From: Adineta ricciae
Taxonomy: Eukaryota > Rotifera > Eurotatoria > Adinetida > Adinetidae
Assembly (NCBI GenBank): GCA_905250025.1
Contig: CAJNOJ010000067.1
Coordinates: 128,141 to 192,140, forward strand
Length of the DNA stretch: 64,000 nt
Direction: 5' to 3'
Shown piece by piece: positions 1-10,664 of the stretch (positions are counted from its first letter, which is position 1; each line of letters starts with the position of its first letter). The notes beneath the pieces are model-generated. The model searched no databases and was not told the DNA's origin. It saw nothing but the letters and a program-made list of their open reading frames with translations. A program made the position numbers and the translations under genes.

Positions 1-1
1 G

Positions 2-775
2 TCCATATGGACGATAGTTGCGATTACGATCGAACGTACATTCGTCGTACTGTTACCGTTACATCAAAAGAAATTTGTTTCCGCGCACCGTGCGCGTATG
101 ACGATCTTAATTTTGACTTCGATCATACTTATATTTTCTGCACGAGTTTTGATCATCCCGATCGAACAATCAGAAAATTTAGGACTACGTTGTCGTCCGA
201 AAACCAACTGGATTCTATATCGGAAAAAGAACATGACCATAACCGAATTTGGCTATTGTTACATTCCGCTAACGATTGTGATTATCGGTAATTTATTAAC
301 TTCCTGCACGGTAAAGCGAGCATTTCTTCGACGACATGCTCTTATTGAGACGCGAAACTTCCAGCAGGAACGTCAAGTAAAATGTCATGAAAATCAATTA
401 ACATTGATGTTATTGATCGTCACCTTGGTATTTATTGTAGATTTCGTTCCATTTACGATAATGAACATCATCGCTAGATGGGGTTTACCGTTTAATCTAT
501 GTTTCACTCGTAAAGCGTTCGAAATTTATACGATTGTACGTTCGCTGTGCGAATTATTGAAAGATTTAAATTTCTGTACGAACTTTCTCATCTATTGTCT
601 AAGTGGACGACGATTTCGTTATGCATTTTATTCACTTTATAAGTGTCGTCGACATCACCTGAGTCCGAATTCGGATCACAAACAGATACCGACTTATTAT
701 ACAGCCAAAATTGATTCACAACAGAAATCTGGCAACAGTTTAACCAAAGCGAATGTGAAAGAAGCAGAACTCTAG
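2..775 (+). CDS. Class A neuropeptide-type GPCR, 5'-truncated (copy 1)
   Basis: The reading frame is open from the window edge and matches residues from late TM3 to the C-terminus of the complete paralogue at 10665-11762. It starts inside TM3 (SIWTIVAITIERT), so the ERT motif replacing DRY is present. It continues through TM4-TM7 to a variant of the TM7 NPxxY region (CTNFLIYC) and a basic cytoplasmic tail. Only the window edge truncates it, and I see no internal break. A polyadenylation signal follows at 811. Differences from copy 2 are scattered substitutions such as RPKTNW versus RSKTDW in extracellular loop 2. The ligand is unknown; the family resembles small-peptide (FMRFamide-like) receptors. 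Confidence 0.85.
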   Translation, partial: SIWTIVAITIERTFVVLLPLHQKKFVSAHRARMTILILTSIILIFSARVLIIPIEQSENLGLRCRPKTNWILYRKKNMTITEFGYCYIPLTIVIIGNLLTSCTVKRAFLRRHALIETRNFQQERQVKCHENQLTLMLLIVTLVFIVDFVPFTIMNIIARWGLPFNLCFTRKAFEIYTIVRSLCELLKDLNFCTNFLIYCLSGRRFRYAFYSLYKCRRHHLSPNSDHKQIPTYYTAKIDSQQKSGNSLTKANVKEAEL

Positions 776-1272
776 TCACATGCATCGTTCATTGTTGTTT
801 TCGTCGAGAAAATAAATGGATTTCAAATCCAAAACGTTTTACTCTTTGATGTTTTCACATGAATTCATAATGCGATAATTTCTTGTGACGTCAAGAAAGG
901 GTTCACCGGAAATGTCATGTCTTATTAATCGACTTCGGCTTAGGACACATGTGAACTAATTGCTTTGAGGTAACCGATGGGTTTAATGTCGAGCAAAGTG
1001 CTCCTCGGCGCTAATTAATAGAGTTCGAAAGAAATCTGAAACCTAGCAATTCATGTCTGTTCGCTTATCATCATTTCTATGAGAAGAAAAAACTATTTTT
1101 ATTTACGTAAATTTTATCATTGCGACGGCGTTTTTTTTTTCGAACCCTCAAGTAGATAACGAATGAAATACAAGCCTCCCATGGCGCTTCTATCATTCTC
1201 GTTGTTTGTCAACAGATAAACGAGTCGGATTTTGAAACTGATTCGCACCGAGTATCAACAGATCGAAATTAC
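776..1272. other. Intergenic, GPCR to membrane gene (copy 1)
   Basis: Holds the GPCR 3' UTR and the promoter and 5' UTR of the next plus-strand gene. It is collinear with 11763-12258. A homopolymer T run sits near 1131. I see no other gene. Confidence 0.6.
811..816 (+). terminator. AATAAA polyadenylation signal of GPCR copy 1
   Basis: Canonical hexamer 36 bases after the stop codon. It is conserved at the same relative place in copy 2 (11798). Confidence 0.6.
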
Positions 1273-2762
1273 ATGGATGTAAATGAAAATGAATTTACTT
1301 TGACAGTATACACTCTCGTTCTTTGTAGTCAGGACGAACAACAGTATATTCCGGCGGTTTAAAACTTTCGGCTGACCAGGCAATCGAACGCAGTGGATAT
1401 CTCGGAACGGTAATAGATAAATTAGATGTTAATTTATTTTTGCTTCTATTTTTCTCTGTAATTATACAGCATCGTAGCTTAGCAAACATCCGCTGGTACG
1501 AGTATATGTTTTTTACACTTGGGACTCTCGCGGCATTAATCACAGATGGTTTAACCATAGCACGCCTTGTGAAAATAGGTGGTTCATTATCGAATCCCGA
1601 GTTTGCCTATGGAATCTTGATTCTCGTGCATTCTGGTAAGTACACACTTGACCTGTTTAATTATATAATATTTTCTCTTCGCAGTATTTCTGCTTCTATT
1701 TTTATTCACCGGTTTACTCTATCAACGGATCACTGACATAATTGCGTTCTTTGTCAGTGCTGTTCTTCTGACCATCTATGTAGTTGTACACTATTTTTAT
1801 CGAAAAGGACAAACTTCCCAAGCTCAAGATACTCAACCCGAAATTCGTCTGGTAGGCATGAGTATTCGTCGTCAAACGAGACCAATTCATTCTTTGTGTA
1901 GGCTCGATTGATAATAACAATTGTTTTTAACATCTGCTTCATTCCATTGTCAATTGTGGTGATCAAAGATTATAAACGAGATGAGTTCTCTCAACGGTTC
2001 GTTTCATTTCAATTCTTGTCGTCAAGCACTCCGCTTCCGTTTTTTCAGTCTTTTCGGCGCATTTACAGAACAACGACGTCCATTGAGAATCTACAGTACC
2101 TTTGATTGTGTCATGCGTTTAAGTACCATGCTTTCGGTAGGTACTTGAGTCAGTTGAATTCTTTTGAAAAATCTATCTCTATGCAGATTTCATCATTATT
2201 ACTCAATTTGTACAACTACACCGGATATCAAGTAGCGGATACAATTTTTCTCTCGATCGGCATTCCAGTCGTATTCATTTGGTTGGGTGTTGGTATCGGT
2301 ATGGTAAGAAAAACATTCAGAGATGTGCGTAAAATTGAATTGTCTTTCGAACTGATAGGCTCGACTCGAAAGCTTTATCTTAATGTGCATTTTCTATTTT
2401 CTTTCATTATTTCAATTGGGCTTTCTGGGATATTGTCTCTCTACTGTAAGATTTTCTTGCAAAAAATTTCCTTCTGAATCTTTTATTGTTCACGACAGAC
2501 CATTATACGTTCGATTGATGTGTCCAAACAAACACCAACAACAACGATAGCGACATCAACGTTAAGCTCAACAACAACAGTGAAACCTCCTGCAGACTTA
2601 CTGCCAATATTCGGTGTGCTTTACGTGTGTATATCAGCTAATCTACTTGCTCATATAACATCAATAATTTTTGGATTCTGGTGTACGAGACAGTTTGGTA
2701 AAGGTCTGCAGGACAAATTATTCAACAGTAAAATCGACAAATGGATTCGAGAACGTTTTTAA
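1273..2762 (+). CDS. Multi-pass membrane protein of unknown family (copy 1)
   Basis: I infer nine exons: 1273-1278, 1329-1409, 1470-1635, 1685-1851, 1902-1996, 2049-2136, 2187-2303, 2359-2445 and 2499-2762. They sum to 1071 bases (356 codons plus stop). All junctions are GT-AG with introns of 50-60 bp, and the phases agree with copy 2. The product has about seven hydrophobic segments, for example WYEYMFFTLGTLAALI, VFLLLFLFTGLLY, LIITIVFNICFIPLSIVV and LPIFGVLYVCISANLLAH. A Thr/Ser-rich stretch precedes the last segment, and the C-terminus is basic (KIDKWIRERF). The start is the least certain part, since exon 1 encodes only Met-Asp. I do not recognise the family. It is convergent with the EGF gene, with stops about 150 bp apart. 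Confidence 0.75.
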
Positions 2763-2802
2763 CTGATCAACTGAGAATTTGTTATTCGCTTTTTGTTTAC
2801 GA

Positions 2803-2808
2803 AATAAA
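2803..2808 (+). terminator. AATAAA polyadenylation signal of membrane gene copy 1
   Basis: Hexamer 41 bases downstream of the stop codon at 2762, in the short spacer before the convergent EGF gene. It is conserved in copy 2 at 13797. Confidence 0.55.
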
Positions 2809-2911
2809 TTCTTCGAACAAGAAACGGTTTGAAAAGTTTAAGAAGTTTATTCAGTAGATAGTGGTGCAATGAGTTTAGTTCTTTTATGTCTGTTGCTCGA
2901 AATGAATTTGT

Positions 2912-5240
2912 TTAAACACAATATTGTGCTGGACCATCTGCATCAATTTCTGGGATGTGTGTGCCGTTGTTACACCAGCATCCAAATGGATTATTTGGAT
3001 TACGACTTGGATACGGTTTACCTGTTGGGCCACAACGTCCTTGAGCTGTTGCCATTTGTGCACCGAGTACATCTAGTTAAACATTGAAATTATTCTGACG
3101 TCGTTTCTCGCCTCGCGTCTTACCATCACAACTTCCAGAACTGATGTATCCTTCCTTGCAGGAACAAACGTAGTAGATTGGCCTGTTACTTGGTGGTACA
3201 ATAATACCATCGGTTTCGACACAGACACCTTTCGTACCACAGTCTTTGATTGGACAGCCTAAAAATCCAAATGACATCCTTGTGTCTATATGTTGAAAAA
3301 TAGACTTTACTCTTGGAAAATGGACATGGTTCCACTTTGACGATACCACCTTCGCAAACGCATGAATAACCACGAGCAGATGCATAATTCGGTTTGCAAT
3401 AGCCTCCACCACATCGTGGAGCTTCTCGACATTTATCTGAACGATTTCAAAAACAACTCTTTAATATTAACTGATTGTTAACAAATTTGTCAACTATACC
3501 ATTCGGTAATTCACATGAGTCTCCTTTACGATGTACTGGACAAGCGCAAACAGCTTCATAAGTTGAATTTTTCTTTTCTGTACAAACGCCAGGACCACAA
3601 TTTTTACCCAAACATGGATCTTAACAAAGTAACATGTGTTCAGTGAAAACATCCACTGGATATTTACTTTCACAAGGCTCGTTATTATGATGAAATCCAT
3701 CACTGCACTGACATACAGCAGTACCATGAATATCGCGGCATTCGCCATAAGGACCACAATTCTTCGATTGACATGGATCTAAACGGTGTACATAAGTTTT
3801 ACTTTCTACTAACAAGAATATCTTCTTCGGTACCAGGTATAACTAAATCACATCGTGCACCAGTGAAGTGTGCTGGACATGTACAGAAATAGGCGGTATC
3901 ATTAAATGCTTCACACACACCGCCATTCAAACATGGATTGTTGAAACAGGCAGCTAGAGAAGAAAAAGGACATCCTTCTGTCAATATGTGATCCTTCGTT
4001 TGATTTCAGATTCTCATCTTACATTGTTTTTCACATTTAACACCAGTGTAACGCGATGGACATTGACACAGAAAAGCGCCTTTGCCTTTGTTACTGCATG
4101 TGCCACCATTTTGACATGGATTTTGTGCATGACAACCACCTATGTCATTCGTACGAAGAAAAAACTCCTTCTCATCCTCAAAATCTTCTCTTACTTTCTT
4201 CGCATTTCGTTAAATCGGTGATGATTTTACCAAATGTACTTGGATAATTACCGCAATTACACGAATAGTAAGGCGGTGTCAGCGATTGTTGGCATATACC
4301 TACTCCACAAACACCTGGAACGTCCTCGCAAAGCGGTCCTGAAATTCATAATTGATCTAGTGAGAGCGATCGTACAGCAAATGCACAATTCTCTACTTTT
4401 GAGTGTCTTCGTACAGTTTTGTCCAGCAAAACCTCCCGTACAATCACAGACATGTGCATTATTCACAATTCGACATGTACCGTTATTTTTACATACAGGA
4501 GTGTCAGTTTCTCTCTCATAACAGGGACCTAAATATAAATGAAAGACATCAACTCGAACTTTTTCTCTTCATCTCGAATAAACGAACTGAATGGACATGT
4601 GTCATTTAATCGTGGATCACGTCGTGTTCCATCGTAGCATCTGCAGTAAACAGGTATACTGGGATCGCCTGTTTCTACACACTCCGAGTTGCGACATCGA
4701 ATATTAGCATCGGAACATTCTAGAAAGAAATGAAATCATTCTTCGCGACCTTAAAAAAGACATTTTCGTACTTGGTAATGTTTCATTACAAAATTCTCCA
4801 CCAAAGCCAGATGTACAATTACAGCGATAACTCGTTAAACCATCACGAACACATGCTGCACCATTTTTACATGAATGATTACTACAAGGATCGCGAATGT
4901 CTATGCAACAACGGGAGAAAATAGATGCATGACTTAGAATATCTTCACATTTTTACCAGCTGGACAAGGTGTGAAAACATTCGCTGTTACAATTGCATCG
5001 CCATCATCCAGTTCACAATAACATCCAAAACGATTTTGATCTGTAGCGCATAAATTACATTCATGATCAACATTCAACGGACAACCCGTATCTTCATCAA
5101 TATTAGCTATGACAAGAAAAGCAACTTGAATTGAACATTGATCAACGGCAAGACTTACGATATTGAGTATTGCTCGCCACTTGTACAAGTAAAGCAGCAA
5201 AGATGCTTAGCACAATCAGATTGATTCGTATGTCGAACAT
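2912..5240 (-). CDS. Secreted multi-EGF-domain protein (copy 1)
   Basis: Transcribed leftwards from an ATG at 5240. The first exon encodes a signal peptide (MFDIRINLIVLSIFAALL followed by VQVASN). About a dozen further exons follow, most encoding one cysteine-rich EGF-like module. Recognisable modules include NPCQNGGTCSNKGKG, NPCLNGGVCEAFNDTAYFC, KNCGPYGECRDIHGTAVC, KNCGPGVCTEKKNSTYEAVC and CGTKGVCVETDG. The modular exons are joined mainly in phase 1, the classic pattern for shuffled extracellular domains. The stop is at 2912 after a final cysteine-containing exon. No C-terminal transmembrane segment is seen, so the product is probably secreted or a matrix protein. Specific function is unknown. 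A TATA-like box lies 44 bp upstream of the ATG. Confidence 0.85.
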
Positions 5241-5890
5241 TTTCAATGGTCAAAACCGAAGTGTAATGTTCTTCTTGCCATCTCTTTATATACATATACA
5301 GACGATCGAACTTCTGATACTCAGCAAATATTTCTCAGCAAGGTTTTTCTTTTCTGTTTAACAGAAGGATTTAAAAGGATTAAAATATCTTTGTATATTT
5401 GACATCAATAAAAAAAAAATTAGTCAAGAAATATCAACTTTCATAATGCACTTAACTCTTCCCCAATGAATTCCTCTAGTTATATTGATCGAAACATTCG
5501 CATTACTTCCCTTTTTTTGTTAATAATCAAATATTTTGAATGAGTCAGGCAAGCAAAGGAAATGCAGGAACTAATACGATCAAACAATGAGAAAAATATC
5601 ATGATTATGACGGAATTCGTTTTCGACCCGAGATAATTACAAATCGCAGAAGCATTCTTTTGTCTTTGATAGGAAGGATAAGCACAGTTGTTGATGATTG
5701 ATTCGATTGAAGTTAGTTAACTTTTTTTTTCTCGTTTGTACGTTCGATGATGTAAGAGACATATGGTCTTCATTCGTCTCTAAGTGTCATTGGCAAAGAG
5801 ATTCATCGTATGTTATTCAAAATTCAATACAATCATGTTCAACGATTTGTGAAGCCTTAACTAAACATTAAGAATAACAATAAGAAAAGA
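5241..5890. other. Intergenic, EGF promoter and ZP 3' flank (copy 1)
   Basis: Holds the EGF gene promoter and the 3' flank of the ZP gene; both are on the minus strand. It is collinear with 16233-16878 with scattered substitutions and small indels in A and T runs. No further gene is visible. Confidence 0.6.
5284..5292 (-). promoter_or_regulatory. TATA-like box of EGF gene, copy 1
   Basis: Read on the minus strand the bases are TATATAAAG, starting 44 bp upstream of the EGF gene ATG. The element and its spacing are conserved in copy 2 (16276-16284). Confidence 0.5.
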
Positions 5891-7531
5891 TCAAAGATGA
5901 TTTCGCCGTTTTGCTCCGTCTAGGATACGTTCGCGTCTCTTGTCTGATGCTGTTGGACTGAAAATCGACGTTTTATTAGNGGAGATTCCTATGATAAATA
6001 TGATCGATATAGCCGCAATCACTGTCGACCGTTCCACAGCACCTTGACTTGCTAATGATGTTCGACCGTACAAGGTTTCTACGAAGATAAGAGTGTATCG
6101 AATGAGGGAAAGAAATATTGACTTTACCATAAGGTGTTTTATGCTTATTTGCTGTTTGAGGCAGCGGTGCTTCAATGGAGAATTGCTGTTGTAATTGTCG
6201 AATTTCGAAATGATTATAATTTGAATCGTACGATTTCGTTAGGTCGGTGATTAACCGCGAGAGTTTGTTTTGCTGGTCGTCATTACCATCGTTACTGTTC
6301 ATGTTTCGACGAACTTGCCGTCGTTTCAAAGCAACAACACTAGCGCTATCTTCATCGACATAGTCGAAGGGTGCAGAATTGATCGATGATGAATTCTGAA
6401 ATTTTTGTGTAGACGGCCGTCGGGATTCAGGACATAGACGCTAGAATAGAACAACAAACCCTATGCTTGATGATCTCGATCGAGAGAACATACTTCAAGA
6501 CATTTTTCGATTTGTCCAAAACAAATTGCCACCGAACAATGGAGATAAACAACCGATGTTGTTTGAAACTTATTGATTTGAAAGATAGTACTCTTGATAT
6601 GATAGGGATCGATGCGTTGAAAGCGTATGGATAAACGTGAATCTAACGATGGACAGCGATTGGTTAATAGTTGAACTTTTTCTAATTTCACTTCATTGTC
6701 GGAAACACTCGAAGCAATCGAACAGTTTTCTGCGATGATCTGATGATCGGCACGGTTTTGATCGGCTAGAAAAAAAAAACCAGTTAGTCTCCCATTTTAC
6801 AATTGTCTCTCAAACCGATGCGATATTTGATTTCAATGAATAATCGATCGCCAATAGACACCGAACCACCATTGTCAACTAATCGTTGTTGATTAACGTC
6901 GTATAGACCAAGCAGAAGATCACCTTGTTTGGAAACGCGTCCCGTTGCAGATGGTGTCAGTGCTGCAATACTGTTCAACGAAAATATTTTCTTCTATCAT
7001 CTACGATTTCACATTGGATGTAAAAACACTCATACTTCTTTCTTAAAGGTTGCGTCATTGGGACGAAATATGTTGCTGTCGTTGTCAATGGCCGTTCATT
7101 ACATAAATCATTATCTGTTGGACAAAAGCATTGTTCCATTCGATCATCGGCATTCTCATCCAAACAAATTCCATTTCGTTTGATGCAGGATGCACAGGCT
7201 TCATCAACAGATGCATTGATCACTCTCACTGAAAAATATCGAACAATGCCCTGAATCATCAACGTTCATTCTTTTTCTACAAACCGCAATGTGTTTTATT
7301 TATTGCCATATACTGCTCTTTACACACGCATCGAAAAGCATTTCCACCAATGCGCTTACAATTCGAATTCAAACTTGCGCATGTTCCCGGCATACAAAAA
7401 TCGCCTAAGTTATGTTGTGATTGAGATGTTGCTAAAAAAACACAAAGCACAACACAGATTGATTCTCTCCTATCCGAATGGTCAAATAAGAAAAACCTCG
7501 ACGTTTGCCATCGATGACTTTTGGATACCAT
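5891..7531 (-). CDS. ZP-domain transmembrane protein
   Basis: Transcribed leftwards through about seven exons with short introns. The N-terminus has a hydrophobic signal-like stretch (ICVVLCVFLATSQSQ). A cysteine-rich EGF-like region follows (DFCMPGTCASLNSNCKRIGG), then CASCIKRNGICLDENADD. The ZP module includes GGSVSIGDRLFIEIKYRIG and a ZP-C end with the typical cysteine cluster (LHCSVAICFGQIEKCLERLC). After this come a polar basic linker and a hydrophobic segment (STVIAAISIIFIIGIS). A short basic tail ends DGAKRRNHL. Such proteins polymerise into extracellular matrices or cuticle. The hydrophobic segment is short for a membrane span and abuts the N at 5980, so sequence may be missing there. 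The start codon is uncertain. Confidence 0.75.
5980..5980. other. Unresolved base (N), probable scaffold join
   Basis: This is the only N in the window. It sits exactly at the right end of duplication copy 1 and inside the last coding exon of the ZP gene. A lone N is how some scaffolders mark a join with an unresolved overlap, but it could also be one ambiguous base. The ZP reading frame is open on both sides and stays in register across it. Confidence 0.9.
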
Positions 7532-7979
7532 AGGCAGATAATGAAGAGCACAAGGGACAACTTATACATATTTGAACATACAATACACTTAAAATGATCT
7601 ACTTTCTCGTTTTGTCTTCTCGATACTCGTCAAAGGTAATCCTTATGTCATCATCACTCTCGTTGTCATATCTAAACCAATTATCATCGTTGTTTTCATC
7701 CGATCACCGTATGTCCACCCACTGGACAATGTAATCGGTATGTTACTACGGATTCGAATAATCTATTTACGTAAACAATTCAGATGATAGGCGTTAGTTT
7801 TTAAGTTATTAATAAATTAATCTTCTCTTAATAATAATGATGATTCGTTCTATCGAATAGAAACAAAAGAAAATATTTATTTGAGATAACTATATATACA
7901 CACACATACAAACATAAACATCGAGCGTTTCTTTTTTCTCTTATATCAGTAAGAAATTACATTCAACAAAAACACAAAC
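7532..7979. other. Divergent intergenic region, ZP and alpha-galactosidase
   Basis: A 448-bp spacer between the ZP start on the minus strand and the GH27 start on the plus strand, so it likely holds both promoters. It is AT-rich with a TATA/CA-repeat-like stretch around 7891-7910. I see no gene. Confidence 0.6.
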
Positions 7980-9253
7980 ATGTTCTTCTTTTCTTTTGTC
8001 TTTCTTAGTCTTGTTTCGATTATATCTTCGCTTGATAATGGGCTCGGCAAGACACCACAAATGGGTCTGTTGTGTTCGTATCGTTTCGATCGGACTCGTT
8101 TAATTTGATTATTTAGGATGGAATAGTTGGAATCATTTTGGTTGCCGTATCAACGAAACGGTCATTCGTGAAACTGCCGATGCTTTGATTAGTACTGGTT
8201 TAGCCAAAGCTGGTTATACTTATGTTAATGTTGATGATTGTTGGGCATCAGCACGCGATTCCACTACAAAGTTTATTCAGCCTGATCCAAGTACATTTCC
8301 ATCCGGTATGGCTGCACTAGCTGATTATGTTCATTCTCGTGGTCTTCTTTTTGGATTGTATTCGGATGCTGGATATGAAACTTGTGCTGGACGACCCGGT
8401 TCGTTCGGTTACGAGGACATCGATGCACATGTCTATGCACAATGGAAAGTCGATTATTTGAAATATGATAATTGTAACTCTCGGCCAACAAATTGCACAA
8501 TCAAAGAACGTTATGAACGTATGCGAGATGCACTCAATCGTACAGGTCGGCCAATATTCTATTCTGCATGTGAATGGGGAGAAATGTTACCTGCATTATG
8601 GTTTCGATCAGTGGCAAATTCCTGGAGAACAACAGGTGATATTGTCGATACATGGTTGTTGATGTTACTCAATATTGATATCAATAATTTATTCTGGAGT
8701 TTCGCAGCACCACATGGTAACACATTCGTTTTCTTGCTCGAAAATCTGTTCGTTGTTTTTATTTCTAACAGGTTTCAACGATCCAGATATGTTAGAAATC
8801 GGTAATGGTGGTATGACGTACAATGAATACCGCACTCATATGAGTCTTTGGTCTATAGCGAAGGCTCCGTTGCTTATTGGTTGCGACGTGAGAAATATTT
8901 CGAAAGAAAGTTTAGAACTTCTGACAAATCCAGAAGTTATTGCTGTGAATCAAGATCCGCTTGGGCTCCAAGGAAAGAAAGTTCGTATTGATCCTTACAA
9001 CGGAACTGAAGTTTGGGCTGGACCATTAGTCGATGGATCAATGGCTGTTGTTGCGTTTAATCGAAATAACGACATGTCTCAAGCAGTCGTCGTCTCATTT
9101 AGTGACTTAGGCTGGAAAACGACAAGTCAGGTGAAAGTACGTGATCTTTGGGCACGGCAAGACCTAGGACAATTCCAATGCAATTACACTGCTTTAAATA
9201 TCGAGCCACATGGTGTTCAAATGCTGAAAATGACGCTGATTGCATCGGAATAA
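7980..9253 (+). CDS. Alpha-galactosidase, GH27 family, secreted
   Basis: Three exons (7980-8064, 8117-8716, 8772-9253) encode 388 residues, the normal size for GH27. A signal peptide ([17 protein letters not shown]) precedes the family's N-terminal signature [21 protein letters not shown]. Further family hallmarks are [19 protein letters not shown] and YLKYDNC, whose Asp146 should be the nucleophile. The segments WRTTGDI and [12 protein letters not shown] contain the general acid/base aspartate. A C-terminal beta-sandwich follows. The enzyme hydrolyses terminal alpha-galactosyl (or alpha-N-acetylgalactosaminyl) residues of glycans in lysosome or gut. Family knowledge cannot separate the two specificities here. 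It lies inside the duplicated region's spacer, and no second copy is in the window. Confidence 0.93.
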
Positions 9254-10664
9254 AAACAAAATCTTGCTTTTTTAAGGATTTTTCAACTTGAGAATATAAT
9301 TGATGTAAGCCCTACCCTCGATACAAAGAAAACAACAATGATAGAGCTCTTAAGATGTTTGCCGCAAAGTTGATTAGATATAACAGTATACCAAAGAATA
9401 CTTTTACACTTGATAAGAGTCTCTAAAATAGATGTTATTAAAGATTCCAGTGAAATCTATTACCTGGCATACATACAGATATTCAACTTTTATAGCTGCC
9501 TCTCATAAATATCTACGATAACGTTCTCAGATTTGAGTAGAGAAAACGTAGTATCATTTTGTTATTTCTGCTGTCAGAGACGAAGAATTCTTCTTTTGAC
9601 TTGAGTGCTTCATAACTTTTCACAATTTTGTGTGAAGTTTTGCATAAATCTCATCTAGGGAATATGTAATATAGATTCGAAGATGTACGAATGAAGTTGT
9701 TCAAAGAAGAAGAACAAGTAACATGATTGATTCGAGCTAAAGACAAGTCCTCATGACTTTAAGTTGAATCTGAAGATGAATCAAAGTAATTAGCTTTTTA
9801 ACCAATCTCTCATCAGCACACAATCTTCTTATCTCTATTTATAATGCTCACATCGAGTAGCTGCACATGAGATTCAGTTCCTACATAACATTCTAGTCTG
9901 GAAAACAGAAAAGAAGCACTCAGTTAGATTTCTGCCTTATGTTTAGAGTCTTTGGATGTATTTAAGTGCGTAAAATCACTTTTTCGTATTCTCTATATTA
10001 CACAAACATCAGATTCCAAAATGTCATTATACATAACAGACAAACTTCATTGCACAGACCATGTGTCTACCTCATCATTGAATGTGCTAAGAGTGTCGTC
10101 TGATATACGTATTTGTTTTCCCACCCACTTAGATCTTTTTTCAGAAGACGACATTCTCTTCGAACAAATAATTGATTCTCTTCACAGATTCTATCACGAA
10201 ATACTCATATCGTTTTTTTTTAGTTGATGAGAAACATGAAATGATAATCATTGTCATTATGCTTGTCTTGTAATCCAGTGGTACGCCCTTTAAAAGAAAA
10301 ATATCGCAATTATGTTGAGCAAAGATTTCTTTGATTGAGCGTTTTTTCTGATTCGGTAAACTCTATAACTCACATACTCATTGATTAGTGTGCATGCATT
10401 CGTAAGACAAAATGCGCATTTTTTTATTTAGTGGAATGGATTGTGTTACTAATGCTAGATCGAAGAAATAGTTCGATATATGAATGAGTGTTAATCGAAT
10501 CAAGATTGCTAAGTTTCATTAACATCATATTTTGACTGACTGTGTTGTTGCACGCGAAAGCACGATTGGAGAGGAATCGTTCTTATTTTGACTATTCACT
10601 TGACACGATGATCCATCGAGAGGAAAACATTTTCATATAAACATTTTTATCTTTTCTCTTCCAG
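9254..10664. other. Intergenic, 1.4 kb upstream of GPCR copy 2
   Basis: AT-rich with no supported gene. An open frame of 91 codons at 9952-10227 has no recognisable domain and ends in a homopolymer run, so I do not call it. The right end finishes with a strong splice acceptor at the GPCR ATG. Confidence 0.6.
10650..10664 (+). promoter_or_regulatory. Splice acceptor directly before the GPCR ATG
   Basis: A polypyrimidine tract ending in CAG abuts the ATG (TCTTTTCTCTTCCAG then ATG). It is either the 3' end of a 5'-UTR intron or a spliced-leader trans-splice acceptor. No upstream donor can be assigned with confidence. Confidence 0.6.

Larger units (their letters stand above)
1..5979. repeat. Direct segmental duplication, copy 1
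   Basis: This block is collinear with 10989-16967 in the same orientation. It carries the same gene order: GPCR, multi-pass membrane gene, EGF gene on the other strand, and ZP last exon. I counted 11 mismatches over the first 300 aligned bases, about 96% identity. Most small indels fall in introns and intergenic DNA. The left end lies outside the window. The right end coincides with the single N at 5980. Confidence 0.95.

Noticed and set aside
1295..1558. Antisense frame over membrane gene exons 2-3 (also at 12179-12544)
   Set aside because: It is the reverse of well-supported plus-strand exons and has no domain.
9952..10227. 91-codon frame upstream of GPCR copy 2
   Set aside because: No recognisable domain, ends in a T homopolymer, and no splice context.
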